Assembly (NCBI RefSeq): GCF_007995085.1
Contig: NZ_VOQS01000003.1
Location: 1,054,001-1,118,000, forward strand
DNA from: Paraburkholderia azotifigens
GTDB lineage: Bacteria; Pseudomonadota; Gammaproteobacteria; Burkholderiales; Burkholderiaceae
Reading direction: 5' to 3'
DNA length: 64,000 nucleotides
The notes beneath the pieces are model-generated. The model saw nothing but the letters and a program-made list of their open reading frames with translations, searched no databases and had not been told where the DNA came from. The first letter of the stretch is position 1, and the number at the start of each line of letters is the position of its first letter. Of this stretch, positions 35,851 to 45,500 are shown piece after piece. The position numbers were made by a program, and so were the translations under genes.

Positions 35851-36219
35851 GGCTCCCCCTGCAGAAAGAAGCATGGCCGTCTTCCGAAGACCGCCATGAC
35901 TTGACGATGCGACATAGCGCGCAGGCACGGTCTACCGCAAAACCCGATTGAAATCGCGATTCGCGTCGAAGGGTCTTATGTCTGCAATATAGATTGTTTT
36001 AGTAATAAAAGCGCTTGTCGCGACTCTGTCAAAAAAGCGCGGCGCAGGACGCTGACCGGGATGCGTCTAGAAGGCGGAGAGATGAATGCTTCCATGACCG
36101 ATGAACGCGTCGCACGGCGTGGGTTTCGCCGCTGACCGCCCCTGTCGGCGTCATCTTGCGAATGACGCGACGCCCGTTGGCGGAGGGTAATCCGCCGTTC
36201 GTTCCGGGCAGGGAAGCAT
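35851..36219. other. Intergenic region between the NCS1 permease and Lrp/AsnC genes
   Basis: About 370 bases with AT-richer patches near 35985-36020 that could be the NCS1 promoter. A 17-codon frame (36082-36135) follows GGAGAG but has no other support. No hairpin with a T-run was seen. Confidence 0.4.
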
Positions 36220-36303
36220 ATGACGAATATACAGGCCAGTATCCGGGATAGGCTTTCTGATTGGGGCGCAAGCCGCCTCTCAAACAGAATAACGTCCATG
36301 TAA
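36220..36303 (+). CDS. Possible 27-residue protein upstream of the Lrp/AsnC gene
   Basis: A short frame starting MTNIQASIRDRLSDWG, with an excellent Shine-Dalgarno (AGGGAAGCAT before ATG) and a stop at 36301-36303, 36 bases before the Lrp/AsnC start. The peptide is soluble and basic with an amphipathic look. It could be a small protein or a leader peptide. No family is recognised and a chance frame cannot be excluded. Confidence 0.3.
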   Translation: MTNIQASIRDRLSDWGASRLSNRITSM

Positions 36304-36339
36304 AATCAAAAAACCCTGAATATTCTCCACACGAACATC

Positions 36340-36813
36340 ATGCAAGCCCGTCAACGTCCGCTGGACAACCAGGACCGCGCAATCATGCGCGCGCTGCAGA
36401 AGAACGCCCGTCTGTCGAATGCGGAACTTGCCGAACTCGTCGGCATGTCGACGACTGCGTGCTGGAACCGCACGCGCCAGCTCGAAACCGACGGCTACAT
36501 CCGTGGATATGTCGCGCTGCTGGATCAGCAGAAGCTCGGCTTCGCCGACGTCGTGCTGATCGAAGTCACGCTCGACCGTCACGACGACGACGCACTGGCC
36601 CGCTTCGGCGACGAACTCGCGACGCTGCCTGAAGTACTCGAGGCGTATCTCGTGTCGGGCGAGTACGACTATCTGATCAAGGTTGCCGTCGACGGTACGG
36701 CGGGTTACGAGCGCTTCCTGCGCGAAAAGCTCTATAAGATCTCGGGCATCCGGCACAGCCGCTCGATGTTCGCGCTGCGCTGCATGAAGAACATTCCGTC
36801 CGTGCAGGTGTGA
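36340..36813 (+). CDS. Lrp/AsnC-family transcriptional regulator
   Basis: A 157-residue feast/famine regulator. Helix-turn-helix domain LDNQDRAIMRALQKNARLSNAELAELVGMSTTACWNRTRQLETDGYIRGYVALLD, then the RAM ligand-binding domain with ATLPEVLEAYLVSGEYDYLIKVAVDGTAGYERFLREKL. It probably responds to an amino acid; the target may be a divergent or distant gene. It ends 16 bases from the convergent siderophore acyltransferase gene, marking the left border of the siderophore locus. No terminator hairpin separates them. Confidence 0.92.
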   Translation: MQARQRPLDNQDRAIMRALQKNARLSNAELAELVGMSTTACWNRTRQLETDGYIRGYVALLDQQKLGFADVVLIEVTLDRHDDDALARFGDELATLPEVLEAYLVSGEYDYLIKVAVDGTAGYERFLREKLYKISGIRHSRSMFALRCMKNIPSVQV

Positions 36814-36829
36814 CGGCACGTTGCGAACG

Positions 36830-37780
36830 TCAAGGCCCGAACTGCCCGAAATACGTTTCGCGCTTGATAATAACGAGCGCCGCGCGCTTGTGCGGAAAGT
36901 CGAACTCCTTCAGCGTAAAAGCGCCGAGACGATGCATCCACGCAATATGCCGCGTGTGATCGATGCGCGGCTCGCCGACCACGCGCTGCGTGCGTGCATC
37001 GTCGATGAACATGTAGTGCAGGATGCCGTTGAACCACGCGCGCAATTTCCCCGCGCTCTGATAGTCGCTGTTACCGACGAGCAGATGCAGGCCGCGGTCG
37101 AAATCGCCGGCATCGTAGAACGGCGCAACGCGATCCTCTTTTGCCCAATACACCTCGAAGTACGCGAAAGGCACATCGTCGAAACAGCCGATCAGCGGAT
37201 GCACATGCGGATCCGCGCACTGCTCGGTCAGATACGCGGCATGCTGCTCGCGCGTGCCCTTGAAGTCCCAGAAGTGCGCGACGCGATCGAGGTTCTGCCA
37301 GTAGTGAAAGATGTCGGTGTCGCGCTCCACATCCACCGTGCGCAGACTGAACGTCATGCCGACAGTCGGCATGAAACGCCGATACACGACGCCCTCGGGC
37401 TTCGGCGCGCGCACGGGATGCCGCCGGTTGTGATGAAGCGTATAGCGCACCGGCATGCCTCCCGAAGAAGGCGCGGCGAGCCACAACGACGGCTGTTGCC
37501 AGAAGGTCGCACGCGACGTTGTCATGTGCAGCGTCGAGCCTTCGCGTTCCGCCGTGTCGACGACGCCCTCGCGAATCGCGCGCGTGACGAACGCATGCGT
37601 TGCGTGATCGTCGAGTTCGAACGGCACGTTCAACGATACCTGCTGCCGCTTCGCATCGCGGCAAAAAATCTCCGCTAGCGCGGGCAACAACTGCTCGGGC
37701 GCCGCATCGCGCGGCCACGCCGTCAGAGCAAAACCAGCGGGCGTCGGAACGAGTTCCTCAAAGGCCACGCGAGCGTTCAT
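36830..37780 (-). CDS. orbL: Siderophore biosynthesis GNAT acyltransferase (OrbL-like)
   Basis: A 316-residue acyltransferase of the IucB/AlcB/MbtK type, which acylates N5-hydroxyornithine. The C-terminal GNAT part has HPLIGCFDDVPFAYFEVYWAKEDRVAPFYDAGDFDRGLHLLVGN and a closing RLGAFTLKEFDFPHKRAALVIIKRE, strongly parallel to the second acyltransferase at 41568-42593. By gene order it corresponds to orbL of the ornibactin locus. The ATG at 37780 follows AGGAAAG. In B. cenocepacia pvdF lies between orbA and orbL; here only 50 bases separate them, so no formyltransferase gene is present at this place. Confidence 0.85.
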   Translation of the reverse strand: MNARVAFEELVPTPAGFALTAWPRDAAPEQLLPALAEIFCRDAKRQQVSLNVPFELDDHATHAFVTRAIREGVVDTAEREGSTLHMTTSRATFWQQPSLWLAAPSSGGMPVRYTLHHNRRHPVRAPKPEGVVYRRFMPTVGMTFSLRTVDVERDTDIFHYWQNLDRVAHFWDFKGTREQHAAYLTEQCADPHVHPLIGCFDDVPFAYFEVYWAKEDRVAPFYDAGDFDRGLHLLVGNSDYQSAGKLRAWFNGILHYMFIDDARTQRVVGEPRIDHTRHIAWMHRLGAFTLKEFDFPHKRAALVIIKRETYFGQFGP

Positions 37781-37830
37781 GCTTGTCTTCCTTTCCTCAA
37801 ATGATGCAGTTGATCTGATAGCCGATGCGC

Positions 37831-40053
37831 TTACCAGTCGTAGCGCGCCGTCGCCAGCACGGTGCGCTGATTGCCGTAGAAGCACGCGAACGCACTCTGG
37901 CAACCCGTCACATAACGGCGGTTGAAAATATTCGTCGCGTTGACTGCGAAGCGCCACTTGCTGATGTCGTAGTGCACGGCCGCGTCGTACACGGTGTAGC
38001 CCGGCACGTGCAGCGAGTTGTCCGCCGCGCCCGCGCTATAGCTCGTGTAGCGCAAGCCGCCGCCGAAGCCGAGGCCTGTCAGCGGCCCCGTGTGCCACGT
38101 CCAGTCCGCCCACAGCGAAGCCGTCTGGCGCGGCAACGGAATCGCCACCGGCCACTTGTTCAGCGAATCGTCATTGGCCTTGATGTTCTTCACATCCTGA
38201 TACGCATACGACGCGATGATGCTCAGGTCGCGCGTCACATTGCCCACGGCGCTGAACTCGATGCCGCGCGAGCGCACCTCGCCCGTCTGCACGCTGAATG
38301 TCCCGGTCGGATCGTTCGGATCGGGCGTCGTGACGTTGGTCTGGTTGATCTGATAGATCGCGGCGTTCAACATCAGGTTCTTGTTGAACGGCTGCCAGCG
38401 CAGGCCAAGCTCGATCTGCTTGCCTTTGGTCGGCTCGAACGGCGTACCGTCTGCATTCACACCGATCACGGGATTGAACGACGTCGCATAGCTGATATAC
38501 GGCGACAGCCCAAAATCGCCGAGATACACGGCGCCCACGCGGTACGTGAACGCGTGATCGTTTTGCCTGTGCTCCGTGTTCGCGACGGTATCCGTCGTCG
38601 TATTCCGGCTCCAGTCCTCACGGCCGCCGATCGTAAAGACGATGCGCGGCGTCAGCTTGATCTGGTCCTGCGCATAGACGCCGAAGCTGTCAAGCTTCGT
38701 TTTCGTATCGCTATAGCCGAACGAATCCGGTCCCGTGAAGATATCCGGCGTCACCGGAATGTAGACGGGATTGAACATGTTCAGACTCGGTGCCAGCGCG
38801 AGTTGTTCGCTATCCGTCGACAGTTGCCGGTTGTATTCGAAGCCGACCAGCACCGTGTGATCGATCGACCCGGTACGGAATTTCGCCTGCGCCTGATTAT
38901 CGATGTCGAAGCGCGAATAGTTCGGCTGGAACAGACCCGCATAACGCGTGAGCGATGCTTCCGTCGGATCGGTGGGATCGAGGCCGCCGCCATACACCGT
39001 CGAGTTGTTCAGCGACAGATGCATATAGCGCGTGTTCTGGCGGAACGTCCACGTCGGATCGAAATGATGCTCGAACTGATAGCCGACTGACCACTGCCGC
39101 TTGTCGTAACGCGCGAAATTGCCGTCGCCCGTATAGAGGTCGTTCGAAATCACGCCATTCGGGTTCGGCAGGATCGTGCCCGACGCGGGCAGGAAGTTAT
39201 CCGACACGTCAGAGTTGTCGCGCAGATAGGTCGCGTAGAGCGTCAACGCCGTATCGGCCGTAGGCTGCCATTTGATCGACGGCGCGAGCATCAGGCGCTG
39301 ATCGGCATTTGGACCTGTCGGCATGTTGCCGTCGCGTCCCACGCCGACGAAGCGATACGTCAGCGTGCCTTCCTTGTCGATCTTGCCGCCAAGATCGATA
39401 CCGATCTGCTTGCGTGCATCGGTGCCGATCTGCAATTCGATTTCGCGGATACGTTCGGCCGTCGGCTGCTTCGTCTGAATATCGACCAGCGAACCGGGAT
39501 CGCCCTGACCGTACAGCACGGAAGTCGGCCCACGCAGCACCGTTATGCTTTCCACCTGATACGGGTCGACACGCCAGCTCGCGAGATTCAGCGTATTGGG
39601 CACCTGCAGTCCGTCGACGAACACGCTCGGCGTAAAGCCGCGAATTGCCGTGTACCAGTCGGAGCGCGTGCTCGCGCCATACGACGAAAAGCCCGGCACG
39701 TAACGCAGCGCCTGATTGATCGAGGTCGCGCCCTGTTCTTCGATCTGTGCCGCGGTGACGACATTCACCGTCTGCGGCACTTCATCGAGCGGCGTGTCCG
39801 TCTTCGTCGCCGTCGACGTGCGATGCGCGACGAAGCCCTCCGTATCGCCCGCCGCTGCACCCTGCACTTTCACGACGGGCAGCGTGGCACCCGTTGCGTG
39901 ATCCGCTGTCGCGTTCGATTGAGCATTGCCCTGCACGCTGTTCTGATTATCCGGCGGCTGTTGCGCCTGAGCGTAACCCGTCGCCGCAGCGAAGAAAGTC
40001 ATGCTGGCTGCCGCAGCAATGGCACGCCGCTGCGTGCCTTCGACCCACTCCAT
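37831..40053 (-). CDS. orbA: TonB-dependent ferric siderophore receptor (OrbA-like)
   Basis: Outer membrane receptor of 740 residues. Signal peptide to about residue 32 (ATGYAQA), a TonB-box-like LPVVKV, plug domain with VPQTVNVVTAAQIEEQGATSINQALRYVPGFSS and VLRGPTSVLYGQGDPGSLVDIQTKQPT, then the beta-barrel ending in a C-terminal aromatic (TVLATARYDW). There is no N-terminal signalling (STN) extension, so it should not signal to an anti-sigma factor, as known for OrbA. The ATG at 40053 is preceded by GAGGTATCAG. It should import the ferric form of the siderophore made by this locus. Confidence 0.93.
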   Translation of the reverse strand: MEWVEGTQRRAIAAAASMTFFAAATGYAQAQQPPDNQNSVQGNAQSNATADHATGATLPVVKVQGAAAGDTEGFVAHRTSTATKTDTPLDEVPQTVNVVTAAQIEEQGATSINQALRYVPGFSSYGASTRSDWYTAIRGFTPSVFVDGLQVPNTLNLASWRVDPYQVESITVLRGPTSVLYGQGDPGSLVDIQTKQPTAERIREIELQIGTDARKQIGIDLGGKIDKEGTLTYRFVGVGRDGNMPTGPNADQRLMLAPSIKWQPTADTALTLYATYLRDNSDVSDNFLPASGTILPNPNGVISNDLYTGDGNFARYDKRQWSVGYQFEHHFDPTWTFRQNTRYMHLSLNNSTVYGGGLDPTDPTEASLTRYAGLFQPNYSRFDIDNQAQAKFRTGSIDHTVLVGFEYNRQLSTDSEQLALAPSLNMFNPVYIPVTPDIFTGPDSFGYSDTKTKLDSFGVYAQDQIKLTPRIVFTIGGREDWSRNTTTDTVANTEHRQNDHAFTYRVGAVYLGDFGLSPYISYATSFNPVIGVNADGTPFEPTKGKQIELGLRWQPFNKNLMLNAAIYQINQTNVTTPDPNDPTGTFSVQTGEVRSRGIEFSAVGNVTRDLSIIASYAYQDVKNIKANDDSLNKWPVAIPLPRQTASLWADWTWHTGPLTGLGFGGGLRYTSYSAGAADNSLHVPGYTVYDAAVHYDISKWRFAVNATNIFNRRYVTGCQSAFACFYGNQRTVLATARYDW

Positions 40054-40102
40054 CTGATACCTCGGAAAATGTTTATGCAGCGCATCGCGCCGCTCGTTGT
40101 TG

Positions 40103-41503
40103 TCAAAGAGCAAAGACCATGCGGCCGCCGCTCACCCCGGATTGCGCCCCTGTGCGCGCTTGCACTGCAAAACTGTTTTCGTTCTTGCCCGCTTCGAGCG
40201 AGCCGGCGATCTCGTCTGCGCGGCGCGCGAGCACCGACAGCAGCGTGTCGCTCAAACCATGGCTGTCTTCGCAGCAGCCTTGCAGATAGATGCGCGGCTG
40301 AAAATGCGCGGACGTCGCGAGCAGGTAGTCGCGCGCCACTTCGCATTGCTCGACGGGCTTGCCCAATGCATCCGCAAGCGGATCGAGCAGCGTGTGATGC
40401 GCATCGCGGCGATAGCCCGTCGCCAGCACGACGGCATCGAAGCGCTCCGCCGCCGCCTCGCCGTCCATGCGATCGCGCACACGCATTTCGATTTCGTTGC
40501 GTTCAGAGGCTTGCACTTCGCGCACCGACTCGATCGCGCAGTTGTTCAGCAAACGATGCCGCGATGCACCGCTCACGTTCTGCACGTACAGCAACTCGTA
40601 GATCTGTTCGATCAACGGCCGGTCGACCACGGAGTAGTTGGTGTCGCGAAACGTATCGAGCAACGAGCGGCGCGCGTCTTTGGGCTGCGAATAGATGAGA
40701 TCCGTAAACGACGGATTGAAAATTTCATTGACGAACGGACTGTCGTCGGCGGGCTTCAGTGCGGGCGCGCGCATCAGCAGCGTTGCATCGACGTGCGGAA
40801 AACGGCGAGTCAGATCGATGAACACTTCCGCGGCACTTTGGCCGCTGCCGACGACGGCCACGCGTTTGCGTTGCGCAGTTTCGCGCTTTTCGTCGCCGAC
40901 GAGATCGCCGATCGACGTCAGATAACTGGACGAGTGAATCACGGCGGCATCGCGCAATGCCGCAAATGCAGCCGGAATCTGCGGCACGCCGCCCATGCCG
41001 ACGGACAGCGCGCGCGTCAGCCGGTGACGTTCCTTCCCTTGCGCATCGCGCGAATGCACGCGCAAATGCGTAACCGTGCGCGGATCGCTCGCGTCCGCGA
41101 CGGGTTCGATCTTCGTTACCGATTCACCGTAATGCACCTGATCGTCGAACGCGCTCGCCACCCAGCGCAGGTAATCGTGAAACTCGATACGGGTCGGGTA
41201 GAAGTTCTTCAGATTGACGAAATCCTGCAGACGTCCGCGCTCGAACAGATAGTTGATGAACGTAAACCGGCTCTTCGGATCGCGCAGCGTGACGAGATCC
41301 TTCAGAAAGGAAATCTGCATGCGGCTGTCGTCGAGCAGCATGCCGCGATGCCAGCCGAACTCGGGCTGCCGTTCGATGAAACAGTGCGCGGCTGGCGCAC
41401 TGCCGCTTTCGGCGAGGCGTACGGCCAGCGCGAGATTCGACGGCCCGAAGCCGACGCCGATCAGATCGTGAATGTGTTCCCGTTGGGTCGTCAAATGAGT
41501 CAT
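40103..41503 (-). CDS. pvdA: L-ornithine N5-monooxygenase
   Basis: FAD- and NADPH-dependent enzyme of 466 residues that makes N5-hydroxyornithine, the first committed step to the hydroxamate groups. Seen: FAD motif LIGVGFGPSNLALAVRL, substrate region GWHRGMLLDDSRMQISFLKDLVTLRDPKSRFTFINYL, NADPH motif VAVVGSGQSAAEVFIDL and the ATGYRRD motif. The ATG at 41503 follows AGGGAGATATCTG, a strong Shine-Dalgarno. It lies between the OrbK-like acyltransferase and the receptor, exactly as in the ornibactin locus. Confidence 0.96.
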   Translation of the reverse strand: MTHLTTQREHIHDLIGVGFGPSNLALAVRLAESGSAPAAHCFIERQPEFGWHRGMLLDDSRMQISFLKDLVTLRDPKSRFTFINYLFERGRLQDFVNLKNFYPTRIEFHDYLRWVASAFDDQVHYGESVTKIEPVADASDPRTVTHLRVHSRDAQGKERHRLTRALSVGMGGVPQIPAAFAALRDAAVIHSSSYLTSIGDLVGDEKRETAQRKRVAVVGSGQSAAEVFIDLTRRFPHVDATLLMRAPALKPADDSPFVNEIFNPSFTDLIYSQPKDARRSLLDTFRDTNYSVVDRPLIEQIYELLYVQNVSGASRHRLLNNCAIESVREVQASERNEIEMRVRDRMDGEAAAERFDAVVLATGYRRDAHHTLLDPLADALGKPVEQCEVARDYLLATSAHFQPRIYLQGCCEDSHGLSDTLLSVLARRADEIAGSLEAGKNENSFAVQARTGAQSGVSGGRMVFAL

Positions 41504-41567
41504 CAGATATCTCCCTTGTACTGGTGGCGACGGGCGTGATGCGAGCAATGCGAAACGCGACGGGACA

Positions 41568-42593
41568 TCACAGGTGCCTGCCGTCGAAGAATGCTTCGCG
41601 GACGACACGCATCAACAGCGCCCGTTTGTGCGGAAAATCGAAGTGCGCGATGCTCGAGAAGCCATGCTGTTTGAGGTAACCGATCATGCGAGCGTTGTCG
41701 TGACGCGGTTCGCAAACCACGGCCTGCGTGCGCGGATCGTCGAGAAAAAGGTAATGGACGAGCGACGGCAGCCACGCCGCGACACACTCCGCGCCGCGCC
41801 AACGCGTATCGCCGACCAGCATGTGCAGGCCGCGTTCGAAATCCGTCGACGCCGCGAACGGCGCGATGCGGTCCTCCTTCGCCCAATACGCTTCGAAGTA
41901 ACCGAAGGGCTCGCCATCGAATGCGCCGATCAGCGGATGCATATGCGGCGTCGACAGCACGCGTTCGAGATACGCGCGGTGCGCGTCGAAGGTGCCCGCC
42001 TCGCCCCAGAAAGCATTGACGCGCGGCTCGTTCATCCATGCATGCAGATGTTCCAGGTCTTGCGCGACGGACGCCGTGCGCAACGTGAAGCGATGCGCGA
42101 ACTCCGGCACATCGCGTGCATAGACGACGCCGTCTTCATACGGTGCGCGCCGTGGATGCCGGGCGCCGTCCGTCATTGCATAAGAGAGCGCCGCGACAGG
42201 GATCGACACGGAACGCACGAGCCACAAATCGGGCTGCTGCGCCCACGCGTCGCGCATGCACACGTTCTGCGCCGTCAGCACGCCGCCGTAACGCAGCGCG
42301 TCGAGCGCATCGCGATGCAGATTGCCCGTATCGAGCGGAATGGATTTGCTGTCGCGGCTCGCACCGAACGCCGCGCGCAACGCGGCCAGCACCGCGCGTC
42401 TCTGCCCGAGCGGCGAGATGCCCTTGCACCACTCGACGATGCGCATGCCGTCTTCGCGCGTCCAGCGCGCATGCAGCACGATGCCTTCCGCACGGCCGTC
42501 TTCCGCCACCGTGATTGCATCGCCTTCGAGATAGGCCGCCAGCGACGGCTGTTTGAGCATGTTCTTGTAGTCCCGTGGGAAATCAGCGTGCAT
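41568..42593 (-). CDS. orbK: Siderophore biosynthesis GNAT acyltransferase (OrbK-like)
   Basis: A 341-residue acyltransferase paralogous to the OrbL-like protein: shared HPLIGAFDGEPFGYFEAYWAKEDRIAPF, TDFERGLHMLVGD and FDFPHKRALLMRVVREAFF. It should N5-acylate hydroxyornithine before NRPS loading; two enzymes may serve the two ornithine positions or use different acyl-CoAs. The ATG at 42593 overlaps the end of the orbJ-like NRPS gene by 11 bases, implying coupling. N-terminal 150 residues are less conserved, as usual for this group. Confidence 0.85.
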   Translation of the reverse strand: MHADFPRDYKNMLKQPSLAAYLEGDAITVAEDGRAEGIVLHARWTREDGMRIVEWCKGISPLGQRRAVLAALRAAFGASRDSKSIPLDTGNLHRDALDALRYGGVLTAQNVCMRDAWAQQPDLWLVRSVSIPVAALSYAMTDGARHPRRAPYEDGVVYARDVPEFAHRFTLRTASVAQDLEHLHAWMNEPRVNAFWGEAGTFDAHRAYLERVLSTPHMHPLIGAFDGEPFGYFEAYWAKEDRIAPFAASTDFERGLHMLVGDTRWRGAECVAAWLPSLVHYLFLDDPRTQAVVCEPRHDNARMIGYLKQHGFSSIAHFDFPHKRALLMRVVREAFFDGRHL

Positions 42594-45500
42594 CGCGCAC
42601 CTCCGTAGCCGTTTCGCGTGTTTCCCGTTCGATAGTCGCGTCGAGTCGTTGCGCCAATGCGCCCGCGAGGTCCGCCAGGGTTTGATGAACGAACACGTCA
42701 TCGATCGTGATGCCGTACCCCGCCGCGTTCGCCGCATCGACGAAACGCACCACGTCGAATGACGTCGCGCCTGCTTCGAACAGGTTGTCGCTCATGCCTG
42801 GCGCTTCGTTGTCGAATGTGTGAGCCCAGGTTCGCGCCAGCGTCTGTGTGAGTTGCGTTGCACGCGGCGACGGCGCGTGAGGCGCGCCGCACGTCGCGGC
42901 AGAAGATGGCCCGGATGTCTTGCCCGAAATGACAATCGCTTCATCCGGCGCGTCAATAAAGCGCGTGACAGCGGCCAGATAATCGGCGCACAGCCGCTCG
43001 ACAAACGCACCATCGACCAGCTCGCGCCCATACGAAAACGCACCCGTCACGCGTCCATCGGGATGCTCGACGATGTCGAGTTCGAGATCGAACACGACGC
43101 GATGACGCACGTCGTTGAACTCGTCCACTTCAATGCGATGCCACCGGCGCGTATCGCTCTGTGCGGGACGCAGATAGTTGAACATCACCTGGAACAGCGG
43201 ATTGCCGTTTGCGGTACGCGACGCGCGCGCAGAATCGACGACCTGTGCGAAGGGCACAGCCACATGCGCATAAGCGCCTAGCGCGGCTTCGCGCACGGCG
43301 GCGATCACATCACGCGGCGCGGCCCCTTCGCGCATCGCCGTGCGCACGACAACCGCGTTGATGAACAGCCCGATTGCGTGGTCGGAATCGGCATCGCGGG
43401 TCGACGCGAGCACGCCGACGGCCTGATCGAGCGCGCCCGTCTGACGTGCAAGCGCGACGTTCAGCGCCGCGTGCAAGAGCATCGGCAACGTGGCTTGCGC
43501 GGATACGGCCAGCGCTTTCGCGCGCCCGATCGCATGTGCGTCCAGTTCGAATGCGATGCGTCCCGCGCTCCAGTCCGGCGATACCGGACGCGTTCCCGCA
43601 GGCTGCGGCAAACGCAGCGCATCGACGTCGCGCAACGCGGCGCGCCAGAACTGCAAATCGGCCTGACTGACTGGCGAGCGGGCGGCGAATACGGGCTTCA
43701 TCGACGACGTGTCCAGCAGCTTGCCCGTCGCACTCGCGAAATAAGCGCTCTGCACGTCGTCGAGCCACACATCGATCGACTGACCATCCGCGACGATGTG
43801 ATGGATCACGATCGACAGCACGTGGTCGTCGTCGGCAAGACGGATCAGACGCGCGCGCCACAATGGCGCTTTGGCGAGATCGAAGGGAGTCAGTGCGTCC
43901 TCATCCGTGAGGCGCGTCGCCGCCGCGATGCGCTCATCCGCGCAAGCGTGTTCTCGCAGATCGACAACGGCCAGCGTCACACGCCGATGATCGTCCACTA
44001 CCTGACGCGGTTCGGCAGCGCCTTGCGCCGGGACGAGACGCGCACGCAAGGCGGGATGTTTGCGCGCGGCATGATCGAATGCGCTTTGCAGCGCGCTCAC
44101 GTTCACCACGCCGCGCAGGCGCAACGCGACGGGAATGTTGTAGGCCGCGCTGTCCGGCTGCGCGCGCCACAGAAACCACAGCGCACGTTGAGCGTCGCTC
44201 AGTGCGAGATCGTTGACATCGCCCTCTTCCTGCGCATGACGCCTGCTCTCGCGTGCAGCCACACGCGGCGATTCCGCCACGCGCTGCGCGTACGCGGCGA
44301 GCGTCGGCGCCTCGAACAGCGTGCGCACGGCAACATCGTGCGAGAGCCGTTCGCTGACCCGCGTCGCCACGCTCACGGCTGCGAGCGAATGACCGCCGAG
44401 TTCGAAGAAATGATCGGCACGGCCCACGCGCTCGACACGCAGCACTTCGCACCAGATCTTTGCGAGCGCGGTTTCGATGCCGGGCGCGGGCGCATCGAAT
44501 GCGCGCTCGGCACGCACCGGCTCGGGCAATGCCGCGCGGTCGATCTTGCGGTTCGCATTGCGCGGCAATGCATCGAGCACGACGATGTGCGGCGGCACCA
44601 TATAGTCCGGCAACGCGCGACGCAGATGGTCCGCGAGCGCATCGCCATCGATACGTTTGCCGTGCTTGCCCGCCTCGCCGCTCAGCTCGACATACGCAGC
44701 GAGCGCGGCGTCCACGCCGTTGCCGCGCACGACGGCCACGGCATCGCGCACATCGTCGTGCGCCATCAGGCGCGCTTCGATTTCGCCGAGTTCGATACGC
44801 AGGCCGCGCACCTTGACCTGATGATCGATGCGTCCGACGAACTCCAGCACGCCATTCGTGCGACGGCGAACGAGATCGCCTGTCCGATACAGCCGCGCGC
44901 CCGGCGCACCGGACGGATCGGGCATGAAGCGCTCCGCAGTCAGTGCAGCGCGCGCGTGATAGCCGCGCGCAACACCCGTGCCGCCCAGATACAGCTCACC
45001 CGTCACGCCGATCGGCAGGGGCCGCAGATTCGCATCGAGCACATGCGCGGTGCGCTCGCCCACAGGCGTGCCGATGGGCAGATACGCAGCGTCCGCGATA
45101 TCGCTCGCGTCTTGCTGGGCGTCGATCATCCACAGCAGCGGCGTGACGACCGTTTCCGTCGGACCATAACCGTTGACGACGCGCACGTCGGGAAATGCCT
45201 GCCGCAGCGCGGCGAACGCTTCACGCGAAGTCGCTTCGCCGCCGACCGTGAGCGAGCGCAGCGAACGCGGCGCGCCGTGCATGCGGGCCCATTCGGCCAT
45301 CTGCAATGCGTAGCTCGGCGGGAAGGCGGCAATCGTGATCCGTTCGCGCGCGATGGTTTCGCATGTTTGCGCGGGCGGCCACAATGCGTCGTCGGTAATG
45401 CGAATGTCCACACCCGCCGACAACGGCGCGAGCCAGCATTCGTGCGCACCGTCGAAGTTGATCGACATGAAATGCAATACGCGGTCGTTTTCGCACATGC

